DNA of 64,000 nt from Devosia neptuniae (GTDB lineage Bacteria; Pseudomonadota; Alphaproteobacteria; Rhizobiales; Devosiaceae), in contig NZ_CP104964.1 of the NCBI RefSeq assembly GCF_025452235.1, positions 124,001-188,000 of the forward strand, in the 5' to 3' direction. A program made the translations under genes and the position numbers. Shown piece after piece: positions 35,692 to 44,589 of the stretch (positions are counted from its first letter, which is position 1; each line of letters starts with the position of its first letter). The notes under the pieces were generated by a model, which did no database searches, was not told the DNA's origin, and saw nothing but the letters and a program-made list of their open reading frames with translations.

Positions 35692-37665
35692 CTAGCTACC
35701 CACCACGCCGCCATTGCGCCTGGTCAAAACCACTAGTGAGGGGCGGGCCGGCATGGTTTCGCCGAAATCGGGCCAGCTCGTGCCGGCCTCTGCCATCGAC
35801 TCGGCGTCTTCCATGTCGTCAATGCGCAACTCGCCCGGATGCTGCACCGACATGAAGAGGCTGGTAGCGTCGGGCGTGAAGGTTGGCGAGCAGGCCTCCG
35901 AGCCGGTCGGCGGGATATAGAACAGGCGCGGTAAGGCGCGGCCCGGACCTTCGGTATCCATAGCGTAGACAGCGTCGGCCATGCCGTCCGGCGGCGGGCC
36001 ATCGGTGGTCACCCAGATTCGGCCGGCCGGGTCGACGCCGATATTGTCGGGGTCAGTGAACCAGCCGTTCTGGGTGGTATCGGGGTGGTATAGGCTTTCG
36101 TCCTCGGGCTTGCCTGGATTCCCACACAAGGCGAATACGTCCCAAGTGAATATGTTGGCCGCATGGTCGGGCGCTAGGGGGGCGTCGGGCGGGACCAATT
36201 CGAGCAGGTGGCCGTGCGGATTGGGACCACGTGGATTGGCGGGATTGACGCTTTCGAAATCGTCCTCTCCGGCGGGCAGCCGGTCCTCATTCTCGGTCAT
36301 GGCGACATACAGTTTGCCGGTGCCAGTATGAGGTATGAAGCCCTCGGGTGCATCCATCGGGGTAGCGCCGACCAGGTCTGCTGCGGCGCGGGTATTGAGC
36401 ACGACGTCGGCCTGTGTGGCAAACCCGGCATCGGCGGTAAGCGGGCCCTCGCCGGCGACGAGCGGTATCCATTCCATGGTGCCATCGCTGGCGAACTTGG
36501 CGACCGACAAAGTACCATTGTCGAGCAGGTCCTTGTTGGCGGCGCGGTCATCGGGGTTGAACTTATCGCGGGTGACGAAGCGATATAGATATTCGAAGTC
36601 GTCATCGTCGCCCATGAACACCACGATGCGCCCATCAGGTGCCACGCTGACCTGGGCACCTTCATGCGTCATGCGGCCCAGAGCTGTGCGTTTGATCGGC
36701 TTGGCGGTGGGGTCCATCGGATCGATCTCGACGACCCAGTCGAATTTCATCCATTCATTGGGTTCGTTCTCGAACTTGAAGCGGGGCTCGACGCGCGACA
36801 CCGAATAGATGTCGTTCTCATCCTCGTCCCAGCCCTGGCGTTCCACCAGTTCCTGATTGCCCAAAGTCCTGTAATCGCCGGCAAACACGTCCATCGAGCC
36901 TTCCTCGCCCGATAGCATCGTGCCCCACGGCGTCACGCCGCCATTGCAGTTAGAAATGGTGCCGAACACCACCGTGCCGGTCGGGTCGGCCTTGGTCTTG
37001 AGCCGGTCGTCACCGGCAGCAGGGCCGGAAATGAGCATCTCGGTGCCCATATGAATACGGCGGTTGTAGTCGCCGTCCTTGACCACTTCCCATAGAGTGC
37101 CATTGCGCTTGATTTCGACGATGCTGACGCCGGTGGCTGCCATCACAGTGCGGATCTGCGCGTCGGTGAGCTTGTCGCGATAATCCTCCATGCTGAGGCC
37201 CGGGAACATCAGGAAAGGTGAGGCATATTCGTGGCTCACCAGCAGTAGCCCGCGATCCGAAGCAGAGGAGCCGAGCGGTAAAGGCAGGAAAGCGGTAAAA
37301 TCATTATTGTAGCCGAACTGGCGTTCGGCTGCCGGGCCGTCGATCGTGGCAAGGTCGAATTCCGGGCTATCCGGAAAGATCGCATCGCCCCAGCGCAGCA
37401 GCACCTGCCGGTCATAGCCCTCGGGCCAATGGTCCTGGGCGTCGCGTACCCTGGTGAGTTCGGTGAAGGTCAGCGTCGACGCGCCTTCATTGGCGGTGGC
37501 GTTGCGCACGCCGAAGCTCCCGCCCATTGCGGCGACGGCCGAACTGGCGAGGAAACCCTTGAGAACAGTGCGACGGTTAAAGCCCTCGTTGAGCAGCGAG
37601 CCGTAGCTCTGGGCAAAGGCACGGCGCGGATTGGGACGCTCGCGCGTCTTCTGACGATCGGTCAT
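35692..37665 (-). CDS. PhoX-family alkaline phosphatase, Tat-exported
   Basis: A 657-residue protein starting MTDRQKTRERPNPRRAFAQS with a twin-arginine signal (FNRRTVLKGFLASSAVAAMGG). PhoX/DUF839 hallmarks are LLLVSHEYASP, NCNGGVTPWGTMLSGEE (the Cys and Glu that bind the iron-calcium cluster), PNPHGHLLELVPP and GRIWVTTDG. These enzymes release phosphate from many organic esters in the periplasm and are usually induced by phosphate starvation. The start at 37665 is chosen from the family; a frame open further upstream is not coding. Divergent from an ABC ATPase gene, with Pho-box-like sequences between them. Confidence 0.9.
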   Translation of the reverse strand: MTDRQKTRERPNPRRAFAQSYGSLLNEGFNRRTVLKGFLASSAVAAMGGSFGVRNATANEGASTLTFTELTRVRDAQDHWPEGYDRQVLLRWGDAIFPDSPEFDLATIDGPAAERQFGYNNDFTAFLPLPLGSSASDRGLLLVSHEYASPFLMFPGLSMEDYRDKLTDAQIRTVMAATGVSIVEIKRNGTLWEVVKDGDYNRRIHMGTEMLISGPAAGDDRLKTKADPTGTVVFGTISNCNGGVTPWGTMLSGEEGSMDVFAGDYRTLGNQELVERQGWDEDENDIYSVSRVEPRFKFENEPNEWMKFDWVVEIDPMDPTAKPIKRTALGRMTHEGAQVSVAPDGRIVVFMGDDDDFEYLYRFVTRDKFNPDDRAANKDLLDNGTLSVAKFASDGTMEWIPLVAGEGPLTADAGFATQADVVLNTRAAADLVGATPMDAPEGFIPHTGTGKLYVAMTENEDRLPAGEDDFESVNPANPRGPNPHGHLLELVPPDAPLAPDHAANIFTWDVFALCGNPGKPEDESLYHPDTTQNGWFTDPDNIGVDPAGRIWVTTDGPPPDGMADAVYAMDTEGPGRALPRLFYIPPTGSEACSPTFTPDATSLFMSVQHPGELRIDDMEDAESMAEAGTSWPDFGETMPARPSLVVLTRRNGGVVGS

Positions 37666-37712
37666 GGTGGGGTCTCTTGAGGGCTTGCTTACGCAACCCA
37701 TTCCACGCCGAC

Positions 37713-37730
37713 ACGAAGGTTCAATGACAT
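37713..37730 (-). promoter_or_regulatory. Weak Pho-box-like sequence upstream of phoX
   Basis: On the minus strand ATGTCAT is followed after four bases by CCTTCGT. The first half matches the Pho-box unit CTGTCAT in six of seven bases, the second in four of seven. Position is 48-65 bases upstream of the phoX start. Weak alone; supported by the better match for the divergent gene. Confidence 0.3.
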
Positions 37731-37843
37731 AAGCTAGCGCAGGCCTCAATCGCCGAGTGGCGATGGAGCGGAGCCACGAGCTGCATTTGCTGGGCTGGAC
37801 CGGCCGCGATCCGCTCTGCGTGGCTCGGCATGATCGATTTGGC

Positions 37844-37861
37844 CTGTCGTCCAAATGTCAC
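37844..37861 (+). promoter_or_regulatory. Pho-box-like sequence upstream of the ABC ATPase gene
   Basis: CTGTCGT-CCAA-ATGTCAC has the 7-4-7 layout of a Pho box (CTGTCAT repeated with a four-base gap), with six and five matches of seven. It ends 13 bases before the first possible ATG of the ATPase gene. PhoB control of both this gene and phoX would fit a phosphate-related role. Confidence 0.45.
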
Positions 37862-37874
37862 GTCCGGCTTCTAG

Positions 37875-38903
37875 ATGGGCCGGATGACAACCATTGTGCT
37901 CGACACTCTGACCAAGCGGTTCGGCGACAATCTGGCGGTGAACGCGGCCAGCTTTACACTCGAAACGGGGTCTTTTACCGCCCTGCTAGGGCCTTCCGGC
38001 TGCGGCAAGACCACGATCCTGCGATTGATTGCAGGGTTTGAGCAGCCGAGCGCCGGCAGTATTCATTTCAACGGCCGCCAGGTTGGCAGCCCTGGCGCCA
38101 TGGTGCCGCCCGAGCGCCGCAGTCTGGGCATTGTTTTCCAATCCTATGCCCTCTGGCCGCATATGGATGTCGCCAGCAATGTCGCCTATCCGCTGCAGGC
38201 GCGTGGCCTGGGGCGGGCGGCTATCGACGAGCGTGTTGGCGCGGCGCTTGAAATGGTTTCCCTGGCCGGCTTCGGACAACGATCCGTCGACGGTCTCTCC
38301 GGCGGTCAACGCCAGCGGGTGGCGCTGGCCAGGTGCCTCGTGACCGGCACCGACATCATTCTGCTCGATGAGCCTCTGGCCAATCTCGACGTGCATCTGC
38401 GTGCCGAAATGCTGGATGTGTTTGCCCGCTTGCACGAAAAAACCGGCGCGACCATCGTGTTTGTGACGCATGACCAGTCCGAGGCATTGGCGCTGGCGGA
38501 CCGGGTCATCGTGCTGGACCGCGGCGTGGTACAGCAGTCGGGGCGGCCCGAGCAGCTTTATAACGAGCCCGCCAATGCGATGGTCGCCGGCTTTGTCGGG
38601 CGGGGGATGCTCGTGTCGGCGCTGGTGTCGGATGGGCGTGTGACGCTGGCGGATCGGCCGGTTCTCGTTCGTGGTCAGGTGCAGGGCAGCAAGGCGGCTT
38701 TGTTGCTGCGGCCGGAAAATCTGACCCTCGCGGATGCCGGCATTCCGGCAGCTGTTGTCGCTGCCCGCTATTCGGGGGCGGGCTATGACACCATTCTGCA
38801 ATTGGCGAATGGCGAACAGGTGCTGCTCACCGCGCGGGAGCGGCTGGAGCCCGGTCGCCCAGTTCATTTTGCCATCGAGGACGCCTGGATCGTGCCGGGC
38901 TGA
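37875..38903 (+). CDS. ABC transporter ATPase of the Fbp/Pot/Afu type
   Basis: A 342-residue ATPase. Walker A is GPSGCGKTT, the Q-loop lies in IVFQSYALWPHMDV, the signature is [15 protein letters not shown], and Walker B is IILLDEPLANLDVHLR with THDQSEALAL. A TOBE domain follows. The family serves iron, polyamine, phosphonate and sugar-phosphate importers. Met4 (37884, MTTIVLD) is an equally good start. Its partners, permease and binding protein, are on the opposite strand and converge on it: its TGA and the permease stop share the palindrome TGATCA. Confidence 0.9.
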   Translation: MGRMTTIVLDTLTKRFGDNLAVNAASFTLETGSFTALLGPSGCGKTTILRLIAGFEQPSAGSIHFNGRQVGSPGAMVPPERRSLGIVFQSYALWPHMDVASNVAYPLQARGLGRAAIDERVGAALEMVSLAGFGQRSVDGLSGGQRQRVALARCLVTGTDIILLDEPLANLDVHLRAEMLDVFARLHEKTGATIVFVTHDQSEALALADRVIVLDRGVVQQSGRPEQLYNEPANAMVAGFVGRGMLVSALVSDGRVTLADRPVLVRGQVQGSKAALLLRPENLTLADAGIPAAVVAARYSGAGYDTILQLANGEQVLLTARERLEPGRPVHFAIEDAWIVPG

Positions 38904-40649
38904 TCAGCGCCAGGGCAGCACACCTGTCGGGAGGCGGCCGGACAGCCGATCGAGCAGTGCCAGCAGCACCATGATCACCACCAGGGTAATGACGGCCACC
39001 GCGGCCGCCTGCGGGGAGAGGCCCGATTCCTCAAGACTGAACAGGATCACCCCGATGGTCTCGTTGCGGCTGGACCACAGCAGCGCCGAGACGGTCAGCT
39101 CATTGAAGGCGCTCATGAAGACCAGGAGCGCGCCAGCTGCCGCTGCCGGGGCAACGAGTGGCGCGGTGATTGTCAGCAGTCGCCTGATGGCACCGGCGCC
39201 AGAGGCCGCCGCCGCTTCGGTCAGATCAGGCGGCAATTGCCCAAGCGCTGCCTCCACCGGCTTGAGGGCGAGAGCCGCGAACCGCATCAAATAAGCGATA
39301 AGAATAATCCACGGTGTCGCATAGAGACTGCCCAGCAATGGCAGCGGCCGCAGGAACAGCAGGATGCAGGCGATTGCCAGCACGATTCCCGGCAAGGCAT
39401 AGGGCAATTCAAGCACGCCATGTGCAAGGCGGGCAAAAGTGCGGGGCAATCGCGCCATGCCCAGCGCCAACGGCACTGCCAGCAGCGCCAGTATGGCGGC
39501 GGCCAGCAGTGACAAATAGCTGGAATTAACGAAGGCGCGCATGGTGGAGGCCTGCCGCAACAGGACTTCCGCATAATTGTCGAGCGTGACGGTAGCCGTC
39601 GAGAGCGCCACGCCATAGGCGGGCACGAGCGAGGTGGTAATGAGTGCTGCCGCCGGCAGCAACAGCGCGACGGACAGGGCCAGCATGCCGGCCATGGCGG
39701 CTGGCCAGCGCCAGCGCCCCAGCGCAAACTGCATGGGCATGCCGCGCGTCAGTGCGAACTGCCTGCGGCGCAATGCCAGTCCTTGCGCGCCGATACCCAG
39801 GATGGCGATAGCGCAGATCAGCAGCGACAATCCGGCAACCTGCGGCAGCACGGTAGGCCCGTTACTGGAAAGTTGCTGGTAGATCAGGGTTGCCAGCGTC
39901 AGATAATTTTCCGGCATGCCTAATAGCGCCGGAATGCCGAAATTACCGACGCCCGATACAAAGGCCAAAGCCGCCGCGGCGATGACATAGGGGCCGAGTA
40001 GCGGCAGCACGATGCCGCGCAGCACGCGCGCCGGCCCCATGCCGGCCGCGCGAGCCGCCTCGACATAGTCGCGGGGTATCGACACCAATCCCGCGCGCAG
40101 GGTGATGAAGACAATGGGGGCGTGCTGGATTCCGAACAGCAGAATGATGCCGCCGCGGCCCAGCAGCGGATTGGCCGTGCCCGGCGGTGGCGCGAGGCCA
40201 AGCGCACCAAGCAGGGCGCTGGAAGGGCCCAGCAGATGCATGAAGGCCAAGGCCATCACCTGCGGCGCAATCATCAGCGGCAGGATCAGCAGAAAACCCT
40301 GCAGCTTGCGCAATGGCATATCGGTGGCCGCGATCAGCAGCGCGAATGGTCCGCCGAGCATCAGCGCCAGGAGAGCGCCGAAGAGCGACGTATCGAGTGT
40401 GTTGAAAATGGCGCGCTGCGTGGCGCCGCGAACGAGCCGGTTCAGCAGCAGGCTCGCATCGAACGTGCCGTCGACAAACAGCGCCGTGGCCATCAGGCGC
40501 CCGATCGGCAGGATCGCCAGGAACCCGACCGCAAGCAGGACGAGAGCGGCGGGCAACAGGGGGCCCGCCGCTCTCTGGATGCGGCCGTCCGGCAATGACA
40601 AGGGAGGAACCGTGCCGGCCAGCCGCATCGATGGCTTGGTCGAAATCAC
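38904..40649 (-). CDS. Double-length ABC permease of the FbpB/AfuB type
   Basis: A 581-residue protein with about twelve membrane segments and two permease halves. The EAA loops are DYVEAARAAGMGPARVLRGIVLPLL (about residue 200) and DLTEAAAASGAGAIRRLLTITAPLV (about 490). Such fused permeases belong to Fbp/Afu/phosphonate importers. It seems to start with GTG at 40649, six bases after the binding-protein stop; an ATG seven codons later is possible. Its stop abuts that of the converging ATPase. Confidence 0.9.
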   Translation of the reverse strand: MISTKPSMRLAGTVPPLSLPDGRIQRAAGPLLPAALVLLAVGFLAILPIGRLMATALFVDGTFDASLLLNRLVRGATQRAIFNTLDTSLFGALLALMLGGPFALLIAATDMPLRKLQGFLLILPLMIAPQVMALAFMHLLGPSSALLGALGLAPPPGTANPLLGRGGIILLFGIQHAPIVFITLRAGLVSIPRDYVEAARAAGMGPARVLRGIVLPLLGPYVIAAAALAFVSGVGNFGIPALLGMPENYLTLATLIYQQLSSNGPTVLPQVAGLSLLICAIAILGIGAQGLALRRRQFALTRGMPMQFALGRWRWPAAMAGMLALSVALLLPAAALITTSLVPAYGVALSTATVTLDNYAEVLLRQASTMRAFVNSSYLSLLAAAILALLAVPLALGMARLPRTFARLAHGVLELPYALPGIVLAIACILLFLRPLPLLGSLYATPWIILIAYLMRFAALALKPVEAALGQLPPDLTEAAAASGAGAIRRLLTITAPLVAPAAAAGALLVFMSAFNELTVSALLWSSRNETIGVILFSLEESGLSPQAAAVAVITLVVIMVLLALLDRLSGRLPTGVLPWR

Positions 40650-40655
40650 CGTGGC

Positions 40656-41630
40656 TTACTGGCCGAAGATCTCGCCGAACTGTTCCTTGTTGGCAGTCTC
40701 GTTGGCGAGGGCTGCGGCGGCATTGTAGGGCAGCACCTTGATCTCGGCGCGGTCGGGATAGCCGGCTGGCAATGCGATACCATCGCGCGCCGGAACGTAG
40801 CCCTGGCTCGAAGCCAGCTGCTGGCCTTCTTCCGAGAGCAGGAAATCGATGAACAGCTTGGCATTGTCCGGATTGTGGGCAGAGGCAAGGATTGCCGCCG
40901 GCTCGGTCACGGCCGAAACGCCTTCGGTCGGGAAGACGAAAGCAACGGGCGCCCCCTTGGCGGCTTCGCGGATCGGCAGGTAGTCGACGATCATGCCATA
41001 GAGCTTCTCACCGCCCGCGACCGCGGTCAGCACGTCGCCATTGCCCCCGGAAGCCTGCGCGCCATTGGCAGCGAGGGCGGAATAGAAGTCCCAGCCTTCG
41101 GCCAGATTGTCGGTGAGGGTCACCGTGTGAATCAGCGCTGCGCCCGAGGTCAGCGGGCTGGGCATGGCGATCTGGCCCTTGGCTTCGGGCTTGGTGAGGT
41201 CAAGCCAGCTTGCCGGGACCATAGTAGCGGCGGTGTTATAGACGATGCCGGTGGTGATCAGTTTGGTCGAGAAATAGGCGCCGTCCTCATCGAACAGGCT
41301 GGCGTCGAAACCGGTGGTGTCGGCTTCCGGATAATTGAGCAGCAGGCCTTCGGCCTTGAGCCCTTCCATGGTGACTACATCGGCGATCAGCAGCACATCT
41401 GCCAGTGGCGCGCCGGCTTCGAGTTCGGCACGGAACTTGGCCATGATCTTAGGCGTGCCATCGCGGACCCATTCCACCGTGATGCCCGGATACTTGGCCA
41501 TGAAGGCGTCAGCGGTCTGCTGGGCGTCGGTATTGGGCTGGCTGGTATAGAGCACCAGCTTGCCCTCCTGGGCGAAGGCAGGCGTGAGAGCACTTGCCAG
41601 CATCAGGCCGGCGGCAAGAAGGATTCGCAT
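40656..41630 (-). CDS. ABC transporter substrate-binding protein, Fbp/Afu type
   Basis: A 324-residue periplasmic protein (MRILLAAGLMLASALTPAFA signal). The mature start GKLVLYTSQPNTDAQQTADAFMAKYPGI.. and the ADVLLIADVVTMEGLKAEGLLLNY segment place it with the family containing Fe(III), 2-aminoethylphosphonate and hexose-phosphate binding proteins. The paired Tyr of ferric-binding proteins are not evident at the C-terminus. With PhoX beside it, an organophosphate ligand is the most sensible guess. CGGAG precedes the ATG; the longer frame is discarded. Confidence 0.88.
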   Translation of the reverse strand: MRILLAAGLMLASALTPAFAQEGKLVLYTSQPNTDAQQTADAFMAKYPGITVEWVRDGTPKIMAKFRAELEAGAPLADVLLIADVVTMEGLKAEGLLLNYPEADTTGFDASLFDEDGAYFSTKLITTGIVYNTAATMVPASWLDLTKPEAKGQIAMPSPLTSGAALIHTVTLTDNLAEGWDFYSALAANGAQASGGNGDVLTAVAGGEKLYGMIVDYLPIREAAKGAPVAFVFPTEGVSAVTEPAAILASAHNPDNAKLFIDFLLSEEGQQLASSQGYVPARDGIALPAGYPDRAEIKVLPYNAAAALANETANKEQFGEIFGQ

Positions 41631-41883
41631 GGCAGCTCCGAGGTCAGGTTGCAGCAGGACTGTTCGCAACGATGCGGCGGACTTAACCAGCCTGTTTGAC
41701 AGTGGCATGACGAAACCCGCCGCTGATTGCCAACCCAAAAGCGGACAAAGCAGTAGAGCACCAGACCAGGCGGCGGCGGATAGCAAGCGCCGTCTCCTCG
41801 CACGCTGGGGACGGCGCCTTGCCGCCATCTCCCGGCCAATGCCGATATTGCGTTGTCGAACGGCAATTGCTCAGGTCACTATC

Positions 41884-42762
41884 TCATGCTTGGCGTGCCG
41901 CGTAGTTGGTGCGCAGGAATTCGGCCGCCGTCATCGGCTTGCGACCGAGAAGCTTCTCCAGATCGCCAGTCTTGCCGCCCCATTCTCCTGCGTTGACGCC
42001 CTGCACCCACCCAAGCGCAAAGCGGGCAGCCGGCTCGGGCAGACCAGCCGCCATAAGGTGGTCAATGTAGTCCTGGTCGGTGCCGGCAACAAACGACACC
42101 GGCTTGCCGCTGATATCTGACAGGATCTGGGCAATATCCGCGAAGGATACGGCAGGATTCCCATAGAGCGCGTACGACTTGTACTCGTGACCGTCTTCGC
42201 TCAGCACAACGGCATGCGCCTCTGCCAGGTCTTCACGGCTGGCATATCCCGCCTTGCCCGCGCCAGCCGGCGCGTGAACCCCTGTGTCTAAGGCGTTGCC
42301 GCCGATGTTAAATGGGATGCTCTCGATAAACGGCGGATGACCGACCAGCGTGTAAGCGAGGCCGGAAGCCTTTAGCTTTTCCTCAACGAACAGGTCCTGC
42401 TCGGTGATATCGGGCAAGGTGAAGGCAGATACTGCCTCGTGGATGATCGGCATATAGACGATGTGCTTAACGCCCGCCTGGCGAGCAGCGCTGATGACAT
42501 TTTGGTGCTGGGCATTGCGATCGGTGAAGGCCGTGGCGGACACGAGCATGATCTTTTCAATACCTTCGAACGCGCGCACCAGTCTGTCATATTCGAAATA
42601 GTCGCCCTGGCGGATCTCAATCCCCGCAGCCGCCAGATCAGCCGCCTTGGCGGGATCGCGGGCCAGGCCGACAAGATCAATGGCGGGCAACCGCTTCAGG
42701 AGATGCTGGAGAGTCTTTCGGCCGATATTGCCAGTTGCGCCAGTTACGAGGATCTTGGCCAT
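41884..42762 (-). CDS. NmrA/QorB-like NAD(P)H-dependent reductase
   Basis: A 292-residue protein starting MAKILVTGATGNIGRKTLQH with a GxxGxxG dinucleotide site (residues 8-14). The rest follows the QorB/NmrA-like atypical SDR pattern: VARDPAKAADLAAAGIEIRQGDYFEYDRL, MLVSATAFTDRNAQHQNVISAA, GVKHIVYMP. The start is preferred because AAAGGAA lies upstream. It diverges from an HxlR regulator, a common pairing for quinone or electrophile defence. Confidence 0.88.
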   Translation of the reverse strand: MAKILVTGATGNIGRKTLQHLLKRLPAIDLVGLARDPAKAADLAAAGIEIRQGDYFEYDRLVRAFEGIEKIMLVSATAFTDRNAQHQNVISAARQAGVKHIVYMPIIHEAVSAFTLPDITEQDLFVEEKLKASGLAYTLVGHPPFIESIPFNIGGNALDTGVHAPAGAGKAGYASREDLAEAHAVVLSEDGHEYKSYALYGNPAVSFADIAQILSDISGKPVSFVAGTDQDYIDHLMAAGLPEPAARFALGWVQGVNAGEWGGKTGDLEKLLGRKPMTAAEFLRTNYAARQA

Positions 42763-42839
42763 GATGATATTCCTTTGGACTTTTTGCACGTCGACATCGT
42801 CGTCCAATCCAGCTAGTACGAAACCTACGAACAAGCCAG

Positions 42840-42859
42840 TACCTACCATTTAGTAAGTA
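42840..42859. promoter_or_regulatory. Dyad between qorB-like and hxlR genes
   Basis: TACCTAC and GTAAGTA flank CATTTA; six of seven bases pair. The position between two divergent starts and the GTA-rich arms resemble HxlR-type operators, so autorepression and control of the reductase gene are likely. Confidence 0.5.
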
Positions 42860-42879
42860 TAGGGATGCGGAGATCGATT

Positions 42880-43239
42880 ATGACCGAGACAAATTTCCAA
42901 TGCGGTCTGGAAGCGGTTCTTGCCATCCTTGGCGGTAAGTGGAAGCCCCTTATCGTCTATCATCTGGCCAGCGGGCCCGAACGCACCGGTCAACTCCGTA
43001 GGCTCGTTACCAACGTGAGCGAGAAGATGCTGATCCAGCATCTGAAGGAACTGACGGAAGATGGCGTCATTCGTCGTATTGATTTCCAGACGGTGCCGCC
43101 GCACGTCGAGTACGAGCTAACTGAGTTTGGCCAGAGCCTGACAAGAGTTCTCGCTCCGATGTGCGAATGGGGCACCCGTCACACGAGGGAGGTCGCCATG
43201 ATTGTGCAAAACCGCAAACGCACATCAGAGGCGGCATAG
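42880..43239 (+). CDS. HxlR-family transcriptional regulator
   Basis: A 119-residue winged-helix protein with the family signature CGLEAVLAILGGKWKPLIVYHL, then RRLVTNVSEKMLIQHLKELTEDGVI, then the wing RIDFQTVPPHVEYELTEFG and LAPMCEWG. The single N-terminal Cys (CGLE) is the redox or electrophile sensor in several members. GGAG before 42880 favours this start over 42865. It probably represses the divergent reductase gene. Confidence 0.9.
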   Translation: MTETNFQCGLEAVLAILGGKWKPLIVYHLASGPERTGQLRRLVTNVSEKMLIQHLKELTEDGVIRRIDFQTVPPHVEYELTEFGQSLTRVLAPMCEWGTRHTREVAMIVQNRKRTSEAA

Positions 43240-43700
43240 TTTCCGGGACCGCGGCGTGACCAGAGTCGGCATTTGAATAAACCAGCCTGGAAGGGGACAG
43301 ACCGGTAAGCACCCCTGATAGCGGCCGACCACATACTCGGGAATTGACGTCCGCTTTTAGGCGAAGCTGCGGCGATCTAAAAGATCGGATGGGGCGCATT
43401 GCTGATCGACTGCTTCCTACCCCATCTTAGACATTAGCCATGGAAATTCGAGCCCCGAAAGCCGTCACGAGTCAGATAACGTCTGCGCGGCCCGAACTCG
43501 GGGCTGGCCGTACCGAGCGGGTGACGACAGGCAAAAAGCAGCCAACGGCTTGATTGGGCGGGGAAGCGGCTCGAAGTCAGCGGCGCGTTGCACAAGTCCA
43601 TGACGAACTGGATCAGGAAACGTGACTACCGACCATTGAATTGAGCATGGAGTGCGCGCATATTGATCACAACGTGCCCAAATATGGATCGGAATGAGTC
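43240..43700. other. Intergenic stretch without a recognisable gene
   Basis: No frame here has a ribosome site and protein-like composition. The last bases should hold the promoter of the RES/Xre toxin-antitoxin operon. Confidence 0.5.
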
Positions 43701-44072
43701 ATGCAGTCCCAGGGTCTCGAAATTGGCGCCACCCGTTTTGGCGAGAGTGGTTCGCCTTTCCTGTCGGCGCATCGACTGTCAGAACAGCTCGGTGTAACGC
43801 AATCCGAACTCGCTAAGCTCATCGGTATTGCCCGCAACACCCTCACGGCGAAGTCCGCGACCCGAAAGGTGGACGCGGCCCTGAGCCCGATCGTACGCAT
43901 TCTGGCTATGGCCGCAGAAATGGCCGGCGGCGAAAACCGGGCGGTGATTTGGTTCAAGCACCAGCCGATCCCCGGTTGGGCGGGCAAGACCGCCTACGAT
44001 CTTGTCGGGCAAGGCAAGTCTGATCAGGTTCTTGCTTATCTGGAGGCTGTTCGCTCAGGCGTTTATGCCTGA
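43701..44072 (+). CDS. MbcA/ParS/Xre-type antitoxin
   Basis: A 123-residue protein with an N-terminal helix-turn-helix (LSEQLGVTQSELAKLIGIARN) and the C-terminal toxin-binding domain (NRAVIWFKHQPIPGWAGKTA, YDLVGQGKSDQVLAYLEAV), the DUF2384 pattern of Xre/MbcA/ParS antitoxins. It precedes and overlaps a RES toxin gene by eight bases. The complex usually represses its own promoter. Confidence 0.93.
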   Translation: MQSQGLEIGATRFGESGSPFLSAHRLSEQLGVTQSELAKLIGIARNTLTAKSATRKVDAALSPIVRILAMAAEMAGGENRAVIWFKHQPIPGWAGKTAYDLVGQGKSDQVLAYLEAVRSGVYA

Positions 44073-44589
44073 GTTGGTCGACACAAAGCCGTTCATTCTA
44101 TGGCGGGCCTACGTTCCCCAGTGGTCATATCTGCCGCTGTCGGGTGAGGGGGCCGCCCGCTTCGGCGGCCGCTGGAATCCAGTCGGTATCCCGACCATCT
44201 ACGCGGCGCAGGAATTGTCGACCGCTTGGGGGGAGTACAATCAGGGGTTCGTTCAACACCCTGCATTGATCGCTCAACTCGAGCTCAAGGGCGCCCGTCT
44301 CGTCGATACGAGGGACCCCGAAATTCTCCAAGAATGGGGACTCGAGGAAGGCATCCACCAATCGGAGTGGCGGTCGGATCTTGACAATGGCGCTGTTCCG
44401 AGCACGCACGATGCCCACCGGCGATTTGTTGAGGGCGGCCTTGATGGTGTCATCTATCCCTCTTTCATGTCTCCAGGCGGAAGTTGCGTTGCTCTCTGGC
44501 GTTGGAATGATGCGGGAGGTCCCATTCTCAACATTATTGATCCCGACGGTCGACTTCCGACGTCGCCAGCATCATGGCGAAAGCCCTGA
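44065..44589 (+). CDS. RES-domain toxin
   Basis: A 174-residue protein starting MPELVDTKPFILWRAYVPQW. RES features are the WRAY Arg, RFGGRWNPVGIPTIYAAQELSTAWGEY with conserved Arg and Glu, and the C-terminal ALWRWND. RES toxins either ADP-ribosylate targets or break down NAD+, arresting growth unless bound by the Xre antitoxin. The ATG lies eight bases inside the antitoxin gene. The frame appears intact. Confidence 0.92.
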   Translation: MPELVDTKPFILWRAYVPQWSYLPLSGEGAARFGGRWNPVGIPTIYAAQELSTAWGEYNQGFVQHPALIAQLELKGARLVDTRDPEILQEWGLEEGIHQSEWRSDLDNGAVPSTHDAHRRFVEGGLDGVIYPSFMSPGGSCVALWRWNDAGGPILNIIDPDGRLPTSPASWRKP

